The notes under the pieces are model-generated. The model saw only the letters and a program-made list of their open reading frames with translations. It was not told where the DNA came from and searched no databases. From Spirometra erinaceieuropaei (Eukaryota > Platyhelminthes > Cestoda > Diphyllobothriidea > Diphyllobothriidae): a stretch of DNA of 64,000 bases. Position numbers and translations under genes: made by a program. This document shows, one piece after another, positions 1 through 12,734 of this stretch; the first letter of the stretch is position 1; the number at the start of each line of letters is the position of its first letter. The stretch covers positions 244,919-308,918 of the forward strand of contig CACRXP010000404.1 in assembly GCA_902702965.1 (NCBI GenBank). The letters run 5' to 3'.

Positions 1-591
1 GACTAAGATCAGATCCAGAATCTGGAGGGAAACATATAGTTCAACTAACCAATATTTTTTCGCTTTTGGTCTTAACAGGCGTCTGGTAGGCGAGGAATTG
101 TTTCTTCCTATTAACACGTGTAGCACTACATAGATATTCTTTTTTTGCTTAAAAGCGGATTTGAAGGGAAAATAACAATAAGCATACACATTTATCTATG
201 TAGTCAAAAAATTTCGACAAATATAATTTTTTTTCTATGTGGGAGATAAAATTGCCCCTTACATGAAAATTCTGAAGACGACCGGCTATCCTGGAAACTC
301 CGCGGCTTTTAAAGTGACCTTTTTTACGGAATACTTATACAGTTCTAACTATTTACTTGTTGCAGCCAGCCGGCCTTATTTCATAAGTCACTATGTTCAA
401 AGCGTTTGGCTAATATTTGAACATTAATGTGTCAGCTATTGCTTAAATTGAAGAGCGGCCAAATCATATTTCTCGGCGGCCCGATTAACTTTGTCAATAT
501 ATATGCATAAAGTCAGAATTCCTGCCAAGTCAAGTGTCCGAGGTCTTAAAAAGAGTCAAAAAATTTTATGATACTTTGTAAACATTTGATC
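1..591. other. Unassigned AT-rich DNA
   Basis: I see no recognisable gene, RNA or repeat here. The only open frame (62 codons) has no family signature. The sequence is AT-rich, like most of the window. Confidence 0.5.
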
Positions 592-800
592 TACTCACAA
601 TGACATTATCGACAAAGACAAGGTAGACAGGATTGACCATTTCTGACTTATTAGCTGTCGTCAGCCAGCCATTCTCAACCTCGCGTCCATAAGGCCTGAG
701 GTTTGAACACGCGTTTTTTTGGTTAGAAGGTCAATGCTCTAACTATTAAGCCCTGGACTCGTTGTCCTCTCAGCTGCGGTCGGGTATATTAACAATGTTT
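592..800 (-). repeat. tRNA-derived SINE fragment (family B)
   Basis: Read on the minus strand this has the head of a tRNA-derived SINE. A B-box-like GTTCAAACC lies near 700-712 and a degenerate A-box-like stretch near 745-770. A shared body follows at lower coordinates, with the phrase GACAAAGACAAGG near 612. The same body recurs at 1155, 10660, 12565, 12870, 15140, 15400, 19085 and 47480, which defines the family by internal comparison. The A box is poor and this copy looks old. Amplification would depend on a partner LINE. Confidence 0.65.
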
Positions 801-1149
801 TACGGACGCCCGCGATTGCGGTACGGTACTTAGGCGTACCGTTGTGTTTTTTGGATCGATGTACATATAGTCTGCATAATTGAAACAGACAAATCCAGCG
901 AGAAACGGCGGGGTATATCCGTCAAGAAAAACCCCTCAATGAGATTCAATCTACTTTCCTATACGCTTCATGATTTTCTGCGGTTTTATATATTCAGAGA
1001 GACGCTTAGTGCGTAGGGTAATTCAGATCAAAAATTTATTTTTTAAGATATGAAAATCAAGACTTCTGCTGCTCTTTATCCGAACAGCTGGTGGATGTCG
1101 AGTTAGATTTTAACAACAGGACGTGTCTAGTACTCCCCAAACACAATTT

Positions 1150-1320
1150 TTGGGGAATGATATTACTAACAGAGACAAGGTAGACCGGAATGAGCATTAC
1201 TTGCTTATTAGCCGTCACCAGCCAGTCACACCCAACCCGGAAGTCTGGAACTCCCTAGGCTCGAACTAGGGTCATGTTTGTTGGAAGTCCAACGCATTTA
1301 CCGACTGGCCCACGGGCTCG
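1150..1320 (-). repeat. tRNA-derived SINE fragment (family B)
   Basis: On the minus strand the order is: A-box-like region (about 1285-1310), B-box-like GTTCGAGCC (about 1257-1270), then the body shared with other family B copies (GTCTCTGTTAGTAATATC near 1160-1177). The tRNA-like head resembles a leucine or serine tRNA (GGTTAAGGCGTTGGACT in better copies). Low-coordinate tail sequence is missing, so this is truncated. Confidence 0.7.
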
Positions 1321-1349
1321 TAGTTTTGTCGATTGCGATCAGGAATAAA

Positions 1350-1520
1350 AAATGGTAGGGGGCGCTCACCGATCTTTTCTAAGGTGCTTAGTCGTCCCAA
1401 TGTGCCTTAGGGGTTTCTATCATGCGGCTGCTAGTTCTACTCGAGACAGAGGGCCAGTAAGGCACAAGGGGACGTGTGAGTCCCGTAGAAACGGTCGTTG
1501 AGCGCCCCTCTACCATAATC
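1350..1520. repeat. Inverted pair of SINE family B tails
   Basis: The stretch opens with AATGGTAGGGGGCGCTCACC and closes with GAGCGCCCCTCTACCATAAT, an inverted match. Each half matches the family B tail (compare 57131-57247). The pair would fold into an imperfect hairpin of about 170 bp. It looks like two tails joined tail to tail, or a recombination product. Confidence 0.7.
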
Positions 1521-4500
1521 TTTGCAATTTGAATCTAATATCTTGTCATGCAACAAATGCATGCTGAAAGCGCCTAATGAAATAGAGGATTTTGAAGACC
1601 GCTCCATTGGTTTCACGGGTGAACGACTGCGAAAGCATCATGTTGCATTCCTTTTTCCCAGCACGCGGAAATCTATGGCCTCAAATAAGCATTTCTGATG
1701 CAGGACGCTTCTTCGAAACACGGCATGACTCTTTCTGACCAAAAATGAACAAGAATTTCCCCTCTCTCTCAAATCATTCATAGAGGACGACGCGTGCCAT
1801 ACTGCAAGTGGTGCAATTACTTCTACTTTTTTTAGCTGGACCTCCGGTTCCTTCTTGACCAGCGAACAGGCATACCTCATTGCACAGCGCGACAGCGATG
1901 CCGCGTTAAGAGTTTGTATGCTTTAGTTGCTGCTTAGCAATACTCGGCAATTTCTCGGACAGGATCGTTTTAAGATAAACACGTATTACATGCGTGAAAG
2001 CGTCCGTGTAAAACTTTGAGAAAAACATTTCCCAACATTAGTTTTCCAAACTGCTGCCTGCATCTTTTCCAAAGAAGAGCTATATGCACTGAGTGAGTTT
2101 AAAAGTTTTAATTTAATTAGCGGCCATTTGCACCAAAAATTAAGCATCTGAATGCATAACGATTTAGGATTGAACTAGGCGACTTTTTACAAAATAACAA
2201 ACCGCCGATTGTTAACGCCTACCTTTGAAGACAGTAATTAATCTGTTGCGGCCGTCCTGTCGCAAGTTAGGGCGTTGAAGCTGAGATACAGTCATTTCTA
2301 ATGCAAACTGATCAATGACTGTCCTCGCAATTTCCGTCCTTTGAAGAACTTGATACTAGTCAATAAATCAAAGGATCTTTGATAAGCGTTTTTAAACTGT
2401 CGACCTGATTTTCAGGGACTTTTTAGAAGATGACCTTATTCAGAACTAATATAAGGATAACTGTTTGACTTTAAAAAATGAATTACGCGCCCATTTGCCT
2501 AGACTGAGCACTACTTTATACTTTGAGCAACCTAGCGGACATTTTCGCTCTCTGTGCTAACACACAGACATTTTGGGGCAAATATTCTGGTGTAGACGTC
2601 TTTCTAGGTTTGTATCTGAAATGTTTTCCAACATTCTATTCCAATAACAGTAGTTATTTAGTCACATAATTTCTTAACAGGCGTCATTTTTTGTGCTCGT
2701 TAGTTTCCAAAGAATCGGTTTTATCTGCCGGCAAAAGCTTCACCAACGATGGGCATGAATAGGTAACTAGAAGTCGCACCCGAAAGCGAATTTTCTCGAG
2801 GGGCTTTGTATGTTTTCAAAGCGGCCGCTAATCCGCAGAACGTGGCACAAAATTAAACTAGATTTGCAACGTTCACGTTTTTTTTGACAAAATACGAGAT
2901 CTTGCCAAAAGGCACGCATGTTTGACGGTAAGGTAGGTGTGAAGTTCCTGCCCAGATCCGCGTATGCGAGTCGGGTAGATATCAAATCTAACTGTGTAGG
3001 GGTTAATCAAAAAGAGCTCAAAAAACAATTTTTATAAAATTTTCGGTTCTTTTCTTTTGACCACAAACTCCATTCCAATTAGACCTTGATAAATCTAGTC
3101 GAGACTGCAGGTAAGTAGGGACCCACTTTGATGTTCCTTCCTAATAAGCACTGAACTATGAAACGATGACTCGTAGATCCTACTTCGCAATATAATCTTG
3201 GACAATCTTTTTCTTAAACAAAGGCTAAATAACAACCGATTAAAGCAATTAAAATGGTTTCAATGGAACCGGCCGCACCCAAATCGCCTGAATTTTTCGC
3301 TTCAATAAGATGTTTTTAGAGGTCCTTCATGTGAAGTTTGAAAATTCTGTGTACGTTTTGGGGGCAAATTAGTGATCTTTTTCCTGAACAAGGAATGGGG
3401 ATAAATTACTACTAGAGCATGGTCCACTAGGATTTTTTTTAGTGAAAATCCCTCTTTTGTCAGATGTGGGAAACCGCAATCTCGCATTTATTGCGCCCCG
3501 CGTAAGACAAGGCAACTCATGTGATTAGCAAATTTGAAATCATATTTTTGTGATGACTTATTATTATTGACGTCCTTCGAGGTTACGTCTGGAAACCAGG
3601 ACAACCAATGGGCATGCAAACGCGTACTTTTATGAGTGCAGGCGGTGCGTGTTTGCCATGGGAAAGGGAGGCAGTCCACATCCCTTCACTGATGGAAGCG
3701 GTTTGGAAATTCCCAAGGTCAGAGGGGCGTAAGATGGGAGAAAAAGGATATAAACCACTAAAACAGGATTAGAATCAGAACTTGAGAGGTGCCGCATTAG
3801 GATGGAGGCATGGGAAAAGTCTTATTGTCCTTTCAGACAGGCATAGTTTCCCTCTCGCTAGAATCCATTACCAAATCGATTTTGAGGCGACTATCCGACA
3901 ATTAATGATATCTTGTTTAGGATTCGGCCGATGCCTACAATATATTCAATTCGCGGTCAAAGTTACAAAACAATTCTAGTTTATTTTCGAAAAATATCCG
4001 ACCATGTGCGCGATTGGGACATTTCAGGTTTTAAAAATTCCATAACTGAAAACATTTTCGAAATCCTTACGCAATATATGCACGAGTATATAAATTGAGA
4101 AAACATAATTTGTTAACGAAAAATGGACAAGAGATCATGTGATAGTCATTCTTGTTTAAAAATACATTTCAGTTGATAGCGGCATCAAAAATCAACGAAA
4201 ATATTCACGCCACTAAACAGTTTCTTTTCAAGAAGTGAGATTCCTTTTGGCGACTGAAAAGAAACTCACTCAAGTCTTTACACTCTGATTTTACGCATAC
4301 TTGAACCACACTACAAGACAGTCAACTAAGTAGCTCTTCCCAATCGAAAAGTTAATTTGCAGTTTTTGTATAATTGCCCAACCTGCTTCCACGCGGGTTA
4401 GCCCTCCGACAGCCTGCCAGTAAAATCCTCGAGGGCTTATTATTTTTGTCCCCAGTTGGTAAAATGTTGGGTTTGACGTGATGACTGTTTACTCATGTAT

Positions 4501-5684
4501 CTGCCTTCCACAGATATCTTCATAGTAAGAGATTTCTGTGACAACCAATTCGGCAAATAGGTAATTCCTAGAAATTCTAAATCGCTGTGACAACTCGCAC
4601 TCGGTATCTTTCGATTATAACTGACATTGGTAGTTGTGGTTCCGTCTCTCAGGCACGTCAACAGTGGCGTCAATAGTGAATTCTTATATGTTGATCCGCG
4701 TCGTTCGCCATCAGTGAGCCAACTTTTGTAACCGATGCCTTCGAAGGAAAATTTTTCAAGGAAACTTCAGCTGATATCGCTATACAGGTCTGTGCGAAAA
4801 TGGACACCTCAAACTAAACAGCATTTATGCTTGTCCATAAGTCCCATCGATTCTAAATTTGCTTGAAAAATCAGCTCTTCCTACCGTCCTGATTTGGAGT
4901 CATCCACATACACAGGGCACCGACAGTCATATTTTCTCACTATTCACCTATCACTTTAGGAGAAACTGAGTGCGAATTCGAAAGGTCAGGCGAATAAATT
5001 ATTGATCCATTGATCGCATCTTTTTCTTAGAAGTAAAGTAGGCATCTGTTGTCAATGTGAGTCGAGAAATCGATCATGTTATACTCACACTAGACGTCAT
5101 CTGGTCAAATTGCTATTGTTGTTTTCCTCGCCGACCCATATAAGCAGCGCCTTTTCACAAGGACAACTGTTTAAGAGTACCCTAATCCAGATTGTTCAGC
5201 CATAAAATCCCAGGGCCAAACTTGTGCAACCGGAAAAGGTCGGATTGGATAAAACAAAACAATCCTCATCTTAAAATGTCCTCATAGCGTCCCTTGCATG
5301 ACTCAATATTTTGTCCACACAATGTCGACAACAAGGTTAGCCTATATTTTGACGTGCAATCTGTTCTGGTAAATTTCTGGCAATATGGCCTTGGTATTCT
5401 AAAGCAGAAAATAAAAATAACCGGAGAAATCGATGCTGGTTGATGCCGAAAGCGGACATACATGGTAGATCAGGCTCATGCTTGACACATATAACCTGTT
5501 TTCGATATTTATCCTTATGTGCCTACTTTCTTCCTTGCCAAAACGAACAACCACGCAATCCCTTGGAATCATTTTGTTGAGAAGAAATATGCCCAGGGTG
5601 TTTGTACTTGAAAGAAAGGGGATGATAAAGTTGACAGAGGCGAAACATCTTAAAGTTGTGCATATTGACAAACGTATATGTGTT
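1521..5684. other. Unassigned DNA with one perfect hairpin
   Basis: I could not assign any gene or named repeat here. All open frames are under 105 codons and show no family motif. One perfect 11-bp inverted repeat is visible: GTTTCTTTTCA at 4220-4230 and its complement at 4255-4265, with a 24-base loop. It may be fortuitous. Confidence 0.5.
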
Positions 5685-5815
5685 AGTGAAAAGGAAGAGG
5701 GGTCGTGCACCGGAACATTTTGGTAATTGTGCTAAACTTTCGAAATCGTGTAGGAGTCCATCGTCAGAGACAGTAGCAGCAACAGAACAAGCGACAGTCA
5801 TAGGACATGTAAGCC
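5685..5815 (-). repeat. Penelope-like element 3' tail (T1) with hammerhead-like motif
   Basis: On the minus strand the core CTGACGA lies at 5767-5761. It is followed by U, a GGA/UUC hairpin and GAAA (5741-5738), then a TGTTCCGGTGC...CTCTTCC tail. The same string of features occurs at 46193 (+), 53403 (-) and 49320 (+). The last lies directly behind a GIY-YIG domain, which ties the module to PLEs. No coding remnant could be read upstream on this strand. Confidence 0.55.
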
Positions 5816-6041
5816 AATCATTGATGCCTAGGCGTACATCTGGAACTCGAAATTTCGTCTTAATTTGTGACACAACCATAAGTTTCCTTGTCTTTGAGTG
5901 CAGTGTGCGATGTGGTTACGATATGTGATTGCAAATTCTAGATACCCTAAATAAATCCATGGCCACCTGACGTGATACGAAACTCTTTTAGCAGTTACGT
6001 TTGTCGCCTAGTCTTGCAAACAGAGGCAAAGTTCAAAGTTA

Positions 6042-7031
6042 CAGTGCGTGACCTATCTCATGAAATGTTGTCTGAAATTCTGAAATGCGTTTTCGATTAG
6101 GAAGGATTACTTGGTCGCGCTTGTGATACTGATTATTTTAAGGCAGACTCTTATTGCATTTTTGACTCGGCAGGATGTCGGCTTTGAAATGCACTTCTTT
6201 TCAATCTCCTGTAGGAAGCATGCTTGGTAAAAAATGACTATTTAAGTAGCATGCACTTTTCTCATTGGTTTTCGATGGTCTTGGAAATTCAAATATATTT
6301 TATAGAAACGACAAATAAAAATATGCTTTTTTAGTCAATAAACAGAGAATCACGTCTTCGTTATATTTTATACTTAAGGAAGGAGTATAAATAGGTTTTA
6401 AAAAAGTTTTCTAATTGCCAAAAAATTTGGAGCCTGATCATTCGTTGCATTAGCGCTTAGTGATTACACTCTACAAGGTGCATGCGTTCCGCGTAAAGAA
6501 AATCCCATGTTTTTCAATGTCATTGAAGAGATATCATACAGAGTCCATAAAATTTTGCAATGGATGCGCACCATGCTGTACATTTCATGAGGAGCAGTGG
6601 TAAACGGCCAGGTTCGATGCTATGCGAATGGACATATCGCGGTCTTAAAAGTCTCATAATTAGAAACTTTTTAAAACCTAATTATACTCCTTTCTTAAGT
6701 ATGAACTATGAAGGAGACGTGATTATTTATTTATTGACTAAAAAAAGCATAATTTTATTTATGGTTTCTATAAAATATCTTTGAATTTCCAAGACCTTTG
6801 AAAATCAATCTGAAAAATGAATTCTACTTAAGTAGTCATTTTTTACCGAGCATGCTTCCTACAGGAGATTGAAAAGAAGTGCATTTCAAAGCCGACATCC
6901 TGCCGAGTCAAAAATGCAATACGAGTCTGCCTTAAAATAATCAGTATCACATCCGCGACCAAGTAATCCTTCCGAATCGAAAACGCATTTCAGAATTTCA
7001 GCCAACATGTCATGAGATAGGCCACGCACTG
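6042..7031 (+). mobile_element. Palindromic MITE A1, TA target duplication
   Basis: A 990-bp non-autonomous DNA element. The left arm (6042-6416) and right arm (6657-7031) are near-complete inverted repeats of about 375 bp around a 240-bp centre. Termini read TA-CAGTGCGTGACC and GGCCACGCACTG-TA, so the target duplication is TA, as in Tc1/mariner-type elements. No transposase frame is present. It is very similar along its whole length to the copy at 43634-44620. The orientation given follows the asymmetric centre. Confidence 0.9.
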
Positions 7032-7033
7032 TA

Positions 7034-8735
7034 GGTATCTTCCGAGTTTATTTCATGTTTATGGATGGGATCTTTCCCAAGTAAAAGCTCAACACGCTGT
7101 CCTGACGATGCGATCCGCACTGAGCATGATTGAATTCTCATGCCGTTGTATAAATTAGTACTTAACTCCGGATTAAGGTAGCTCTACACCATTTTAGGTT
7201 TAGCTAACAGCCAACAACGCTCAAGTCAAAGTACTGTCTTCCATTCTGTAATATGCAAAGTATTTTAGGATGTTGAGTCTCCCTGAAGATTTCGGTAGGA
7301 TATAACTGTTGAGACGTGCGTTCCTATGTTTTGTTCATCTAGTGTGTTCTGGATCCGTACGGTATACCTCAAACAGTTCCGAACACGTCGGTTTAGATGA
7401 CTAGACTGTTATAACGACAACAGGAAGAACTGGAAATAATAGCGCAGCGCTTGTTGTAAATTGCTTTTAATACTACTCGTTCAGTGTCATTAACTAAACA
7501 AAACTTTGCGCTTAATGTTTGCGCGAAGGCTGAGAGGCGCAGCATTGGTTCACAGACGAGCGCTTCGGAGTCCGGATGCTCTTGAGGTATGGGTAGCCCG
7601 GACATGTCATTAATTGGGGTCCGTGTTTCAACATTGAAACGAATTATACAATGTTCATGTTGCCGTTATCGCGCTCTCTAACACTTCGATAAAAATAAAG
7701 CACTGCTTAAATATTACCTGATCACGAATCGACAGTCCCAGGTTTACAACGGTAACTGATAGGACGGTACTGAGACACAGTTGAATTGACATTTTCACAC
7801 ATGTAAGTCGTGGAATGCGTTCGTAGTTTTAATGCACTTGGGAACATTTGAAAGCATGTAGGCAAACAATTGGCAGTCGTCACAGTGTTGACTTTCCCGG
7901 CACAGAGTCAATCAACAGAAGGAGAGATAGGGAACAGCTGCCTACATGAGGGAGGCCATTCAGTTACCGACTCCCTCGCACGTCGAACAGACCTTCCTCC
8001 CACCTTACAGCTGGTGCGCAGCTCTACGTAATGAGCTCGGAGTCAGGACTGAAGGATATAATGACATTTCGACTTAGACAATTTCTGCATTCGCTGTCTC
8101 TGAAAAATCGAGACAATGTCCCTTTTTTCTAAGACAGAACTGTCCTAGTCTGAACAGTGTCCTAGCATACGCAATATTCGCTCGCGTTAGACAGGTTATG
8201 TCGTGTGTCAACTCTTCCTCTCAGCAGATTTAAGAGCTTAATGAACAGGCCTTATCGTCCATCTTGATTCCCTGTGCATTTATGGCCCTAAGGCATTTAG
8301 TGATTAGTTGGTTGGCGGATGTGCCGATGACAGCGTGACTGTCCATCATACCAGCGTGAATGTCATTCTCCTAGCCTCGCTTGTGTACATTTAGATAAGT
8401 GATGAGGAAAGAGATTTTGGCTAAATAAGCAAAAAAGTAGAGGCTGCTACATTCGCTTCACCTGTCAATCTTGCAAAGCATCTCCAATGATATCTCCATG
8501 AGGCGGTGTCTTGCTTTTAGTCTGTCATCCAATCGCTCGTAGTGTCCTCCTTTTTAAAACCCATAAATCAAGACTGTTAGCTTACTGCACTAGATTCTGA
8601 TTTTGCAGTTTATTTGCGCTCTTCAACACCAATTTGATCATTTTGCTAAAAGGAGCATTTCATCACGAGTCCTGGTCGAATACACCAGCTTTAAATGTAT
8701 GATAAGAGTATACAATTACAATATAGAATTATATA
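7034..8735. other. Unassigned DNA
   Basis: No recognisable gene or repeat. The longest frame is 70 codons and carries no motif. Confidence 0.5.
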
Positions 8736-8760
8736 CAGTACGCGACCTAGCTCATGAAAC
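8736..8760 (+). repeat. Isolated MITE-A-like terminus
   Basis: TA followed by CAGTACGCGACCTAGCTCAT closely matches the termini of the palindromic MITE family, but the match stops after about 25 bp and no partner end was found downstream. It could be a truncated copy or the end of a related, longer element. Confidence 0.4.
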
Positions 8761-10236
8761 CTGATGACAGAAACTGATATGAGAATTTCCGGACATCAAG
8801 GCGTTGCGTGTTTTGCTCGCTCGACCAACGTCTTCGAGGAAATGTCCTTTTCTTGGCCGGAAAACGTGTCAACGTAATTTTACCGAGCAAAAATGGACGT
8901 TGCGATATATTCAGACAAACGTATGTCGGTCGCGCATCTGAGCGTGTTTTTATTTGACAGTAGATTTATTCAACCTCGAGAGTTATACTAGATCGGGCTT
9001 GCCGAACTTGAAAGTTGATTTTTTGTCTGATGCTAATCATGGGAATAAGCTTGCTAGTACACGGATTACTATTTTTAAAAAAGACGTTTTATCTATTTTT
9101 AAAAGTTGGGTTAATAAATCTGTTCGATCTCGCACCCTAAAGTGCAGTAATAGGACACACAGGCAATCCTTCATTTAAATGGGCCGAACCTGTTTAGCCA
9201 TTTGGAAAATTCCAAGTTTTGTCACCGAATTTATCTCCACCAAATAGTCATTTCCAATTTTGGACATGTAGATAATTTTTCTCCATGCGTAAGTCAGAAA
9301 TGTACGAGCAAAAATTAATAGTTTCAGCAGAGTGTCAGTATTTACATGGTCAATCTGCCGTGCATTTGTAATCGATGAAAGCAGCCTAAAAGTGATGAAA
9401 AATAGCAGAATTGGACGCCGAATAAAGCGAAATGCATCTCTTTACGCCTTTGGTAGAAAAACATTCGTGTTTTTGCTAACGGAAGACGGCCAAAAGTTAA
9501 AAACTGTTTTCCGTCGTCATGCAAAAAGGGAAAGCACACAGACATTCGTCAACGGAACGCAATATTGAAGCCCTCCGTAAAACGTTAACTTATTAGAGAA
9601 AGTTTCTTAATTGATCGAAGGCGTATTTGTTGCTAACCTCTTGTTGTTGACGTTCATTTTATTTGACAATGGGGCTTCCCGTTTAGGTGAGTGTTGAACT
9701 GAGTCCCAAAAAGCCATGCACATGAAAAAGCACAGACAAAAACTTACTGCTTCGTCAAATGCCTTCAAAAAATGTCGGTTTTTAAAGGTTTAAACGTGCC
9801 ATTGTCTGTAATATTTCTTTTATGCTTTTGACGACCTAAAATGTATTATTAACACAAGATTTGGGTCCGCGCATTGGTGTCTGTTTGCGAGTGATTGGCA
9901 ATCATTCGTAAATTATGAAACTTAACACGAGAAACTTTCATGACAAATTGTACAACAACTGAATTTCATGCGTGGAGGATAAACAAAGGGTCTGACCGCA
10001 GTGGACACATCGTAGACATTTTGAACAGGAAATACCAAACCCAACTTTAACCTAGTTGTACGACTTTAATGCGAGGAATTTATTGGATGGGAGTAAGACG
10101 ATCGTAAAAACGGTCGACTTGGTGAAACTGTATGGCTAATTGAGGCTGAAAGAACAAAACCTGCGAAAAGACAAGTGGAAGGTAGTCTGCAGATAAAAGC
10201 GAATAGGCGGGTTTCAGGAAGTATTTCAGAAACAAA
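8761..10236. other. Unassigned DNA
   Basis: No recognisable gene. A short phrase near 8888-8910 (TTGCGATATATTC) also occurs near 22218 next to similar sequence, which hints at an old shared repeat that I could not delimit. Confidence 0.4.
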
Positions 10237-10335
10237 TGTGCGATGGCTGGAACAAAAGCTTTATTGACTTGACACTTCGGATTTTTGCTTCAAATCATCA
10301 TCATAGACATTCGCAGAAAAAAAGAGGAGAGTCTG
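10237..10335 (-). repeat. Degenerate PLE 3' tail (T2)
   Basis: The plus strand reads GCGATGGCTGGAACAAAAGC, then TTTATTGACTTGACACTTCGG. This matches the tail at 60928-60970 (GCGATCGCTGG...CTTTATTCACCTGACG) almost phrase for phrase. On the minus strand the hammerhead-like core is decayed (ATGATGA near 10301-10295, then GAAG). The polyadenylation-like AATAAAG is kept. Confidence 0.55.
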
Positions 10336-10554
10336 TTAGAGTCCGAATATCCTGATTGACTTCAAGGTTGATATTGATAGCAAATATATATTTATTCCGT
10401 CAGGATTCATTTTGTGGCAAGTGTGGATGTCAGTGCCATGAATATATTGATGGATTCAAAAGTCTGAGAGTTAAAACAATTAGTTCTATTCCAAAATGTC
10501 ATGCTTAATGAAGATGCTAATTACTTGTTAGATAGGGAGCTGTTGATATACATA

Positions 10555-10785
10555 AATATAGTGGTATGGGGACGCTCACCAATCGTTCATAATGAAATCA
10601 CTCTCTCGAGCCCAACCAGCAGCCGCAGAGCGGTGTATGGTATAGGCAGAATGGAATTACTGACAAAGGCAATGGAGACTAGAGCGGCCATTTCTGGCTT
10701 ATTAGTCGTCGTCAGTCAGTTATACCCAACCCCGAAGTGTGGAACACCTGAGGCACATACATTACTTATTCTCCAAACATAGTGA
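10555..10785 (-). repeat. tRNA-derived SINE fragment (family B)
   Basis: The low-coordinate end is the family tail (GGTATGGGGACGCTCACC). The body follows (CTCGAGCCCAACCAGCAGCC, then GCAGAATGGAATTACTGAC). The sequence stops near the B-box region at about 10760. The tRNA-like head is missing or decayed. Confidence 0.75.
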
Positions 10786-12560
10786 TCTGCGTTAGCTGAT
10801 CCAGTGATATCTATTAGCTCTCTTCTGTCGTCTCGGCAATCAGATACAGGAACAAAACACTTCCCTAACATTTTCTTGCACAATGGCAGCCAGATTTCCA
10901 GTCAATTGCTTCTTCGTTCACTATGCAGCGTTTAATATAGAGCACCGACGCCGGCCTCAGACAATAAGCGAAAACCTAGGTGCTCCAAAACACAACATTA
11001 TACTTCTTTTGAATACCGGCAATTCCCGTCCTCTCTTGTCAAAGTGACTGCGGACTGACTCACGTCAAGCTCCACCCGTTCCATTCAACATTGAGTGATT
11101 ATCAGGCCTCTGTAACATACAACCCCCCCCCCTCTGAAAATCCGTGCCAACAAATTCCGTCTTTGCAAGAACGTCGTCCAGTGAACAATAACCAATCATA
11201 AAATAAGCACTATGCTATCCCGAATTAAGACATGAAATGTCCCCCCGTTTTGAAAACGTTTACACATATGACATCAGTTGTAGCGACCCTGGTTACATAA
11301 TGCAATGGTTTCTTTGGTTTTCGTAGCTTTAATTTTGGGGTTCTGTTGTTAACACAGTCGAGATCATTCTGATTGCTGCCAGTCGTCAGCAGAACAGCAA
11401 AGAGCTCTCGTGAATATCTACTCAGTCCCGCAGTTAAGTAAATTGTGCAAGAGAGGTTGGCCTCTTCAGGAGGTTGCAGCCACGCAATTTCCTACAAAGT
11501 AATGTTCCGCCGTTGTCATATCGACATTTGCTAGGCGTGGATGCATGAAATTTAAGCTTTGTCGGATCCTTTGATTATCATTCTTTTGCAATCTCTGTTT
11601 GAACCAACTTACTATAATCCACTAATGTGAACTCGAACGAGCCTGAAAAAGATTCATTCCTATAATGGTCGCACGTAAATAGGCATTAATTTGCGCATAC
11701 TGCGGCATAATTTTGCTTCATGTTCAACTGCATTCAGAATCTTACCATAAAATCCCATTGATTCCATGTTTCATGTCGACTGTACCAAATGGTTAAACGG
11801 ACCCAAAAGCTGATCCAACAATATTCAAATGCACTTTTATGGTACCGTTATGTGAGTGTACATCTAAGACTGCATCGTCTGCACTCGAGCCGGAAGCATT
11901 TCATTAGAGTGCACTTAGATCAGTCGTTGGTTTTCAAGATGCCACTTCAACCGCTTCCCATAAAACTCCATCGTTTTGGGTGGATTGTTCGAAAGACGGA
12001 AACCTCACCTCGTTTTTCGCTTTGCCGTGTCTGTTACAAATTTGGTCAGAGTGTAGCTTGGGTTATTTAACAAAAAATAGTTTCGAATAAAATTTTCATT
12101 TTCCGCAGCTGGTGGTTAGGAATGTGAATTCAATGTGCGCGGTTTCGGTGTACGGCATGCATCCGCAGAAACAAATGTGACCGGCGTAAGAGAGAAAAAG
12201 TGACACATCGAAGTCAGCAAGGAAACGAATTTTTCCTTTAACTTCAACCCAGACAAGCGATGATATTTTCTCTAACGATTATTATTCTAAATTTCGCGAA
12301 TACTCATCTGCAACAATTGAAACGCTAGTTTGGCAAGAATTTGTTTTCGGTAAATTATCATCAAGCTGCTAAATGCGAATGCTGAGAATAGGATGGATAC
12401 AAATTATTTGCTCATTCTAATCATGTGTTCCAGATGGAGAATTTATATGCAATACGAACATCGGGCCTGCATCCTTTGTGCGAAATTACATTTCTAAATC
12501 GTTGTATTGCTTCATCATACAGTCAAGATATCGAGCAAAGTAAACGAAATCCAGAATAGC
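10786..12560. other. Unassigned DNA
   Basis: No gene or named repeat could be assigned. A short C homopolymer run lies near 11126-11134. A 93-codon frame at 11789-12070 has no recognisable motif. Confidence 0.5.
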
Positions 12561-12562
12561 AT

Positions 12563-12655
12563 TACCTCCAAAGACAATGGAGATTAGAATAACTATTTCT
12601 GGCTTATCAGTCGACGTCGGCCAGTCATGCTTAACCCCTAGTTGTGGAAAACATG
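12563..12655 (-). repeat. SINE family B body fragment
   Basis: This carries the family body (AAAGACAATGGAGATTAGAA, TTTCTGGCTTATCAGTCG) in the same orientation as 10555-10785. It is truncated at both ends and faces the plus-oriented copy at 12735. Confidence 0.65.
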
Positions 12656-12734
12656 GCACAATGGGACGAGTGAGTTCGTAGCGCAGTTGGTGAGCGCCTC
12701 TTTATCACTGTATATTTCCGGTCGCGACCAACAG

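Noticed and set aside
5399..5879. Overlapping 103- and 118-codon minus frames
   Set aside because: They cross a PLE tail (T1) in different frames, with no coding motif.
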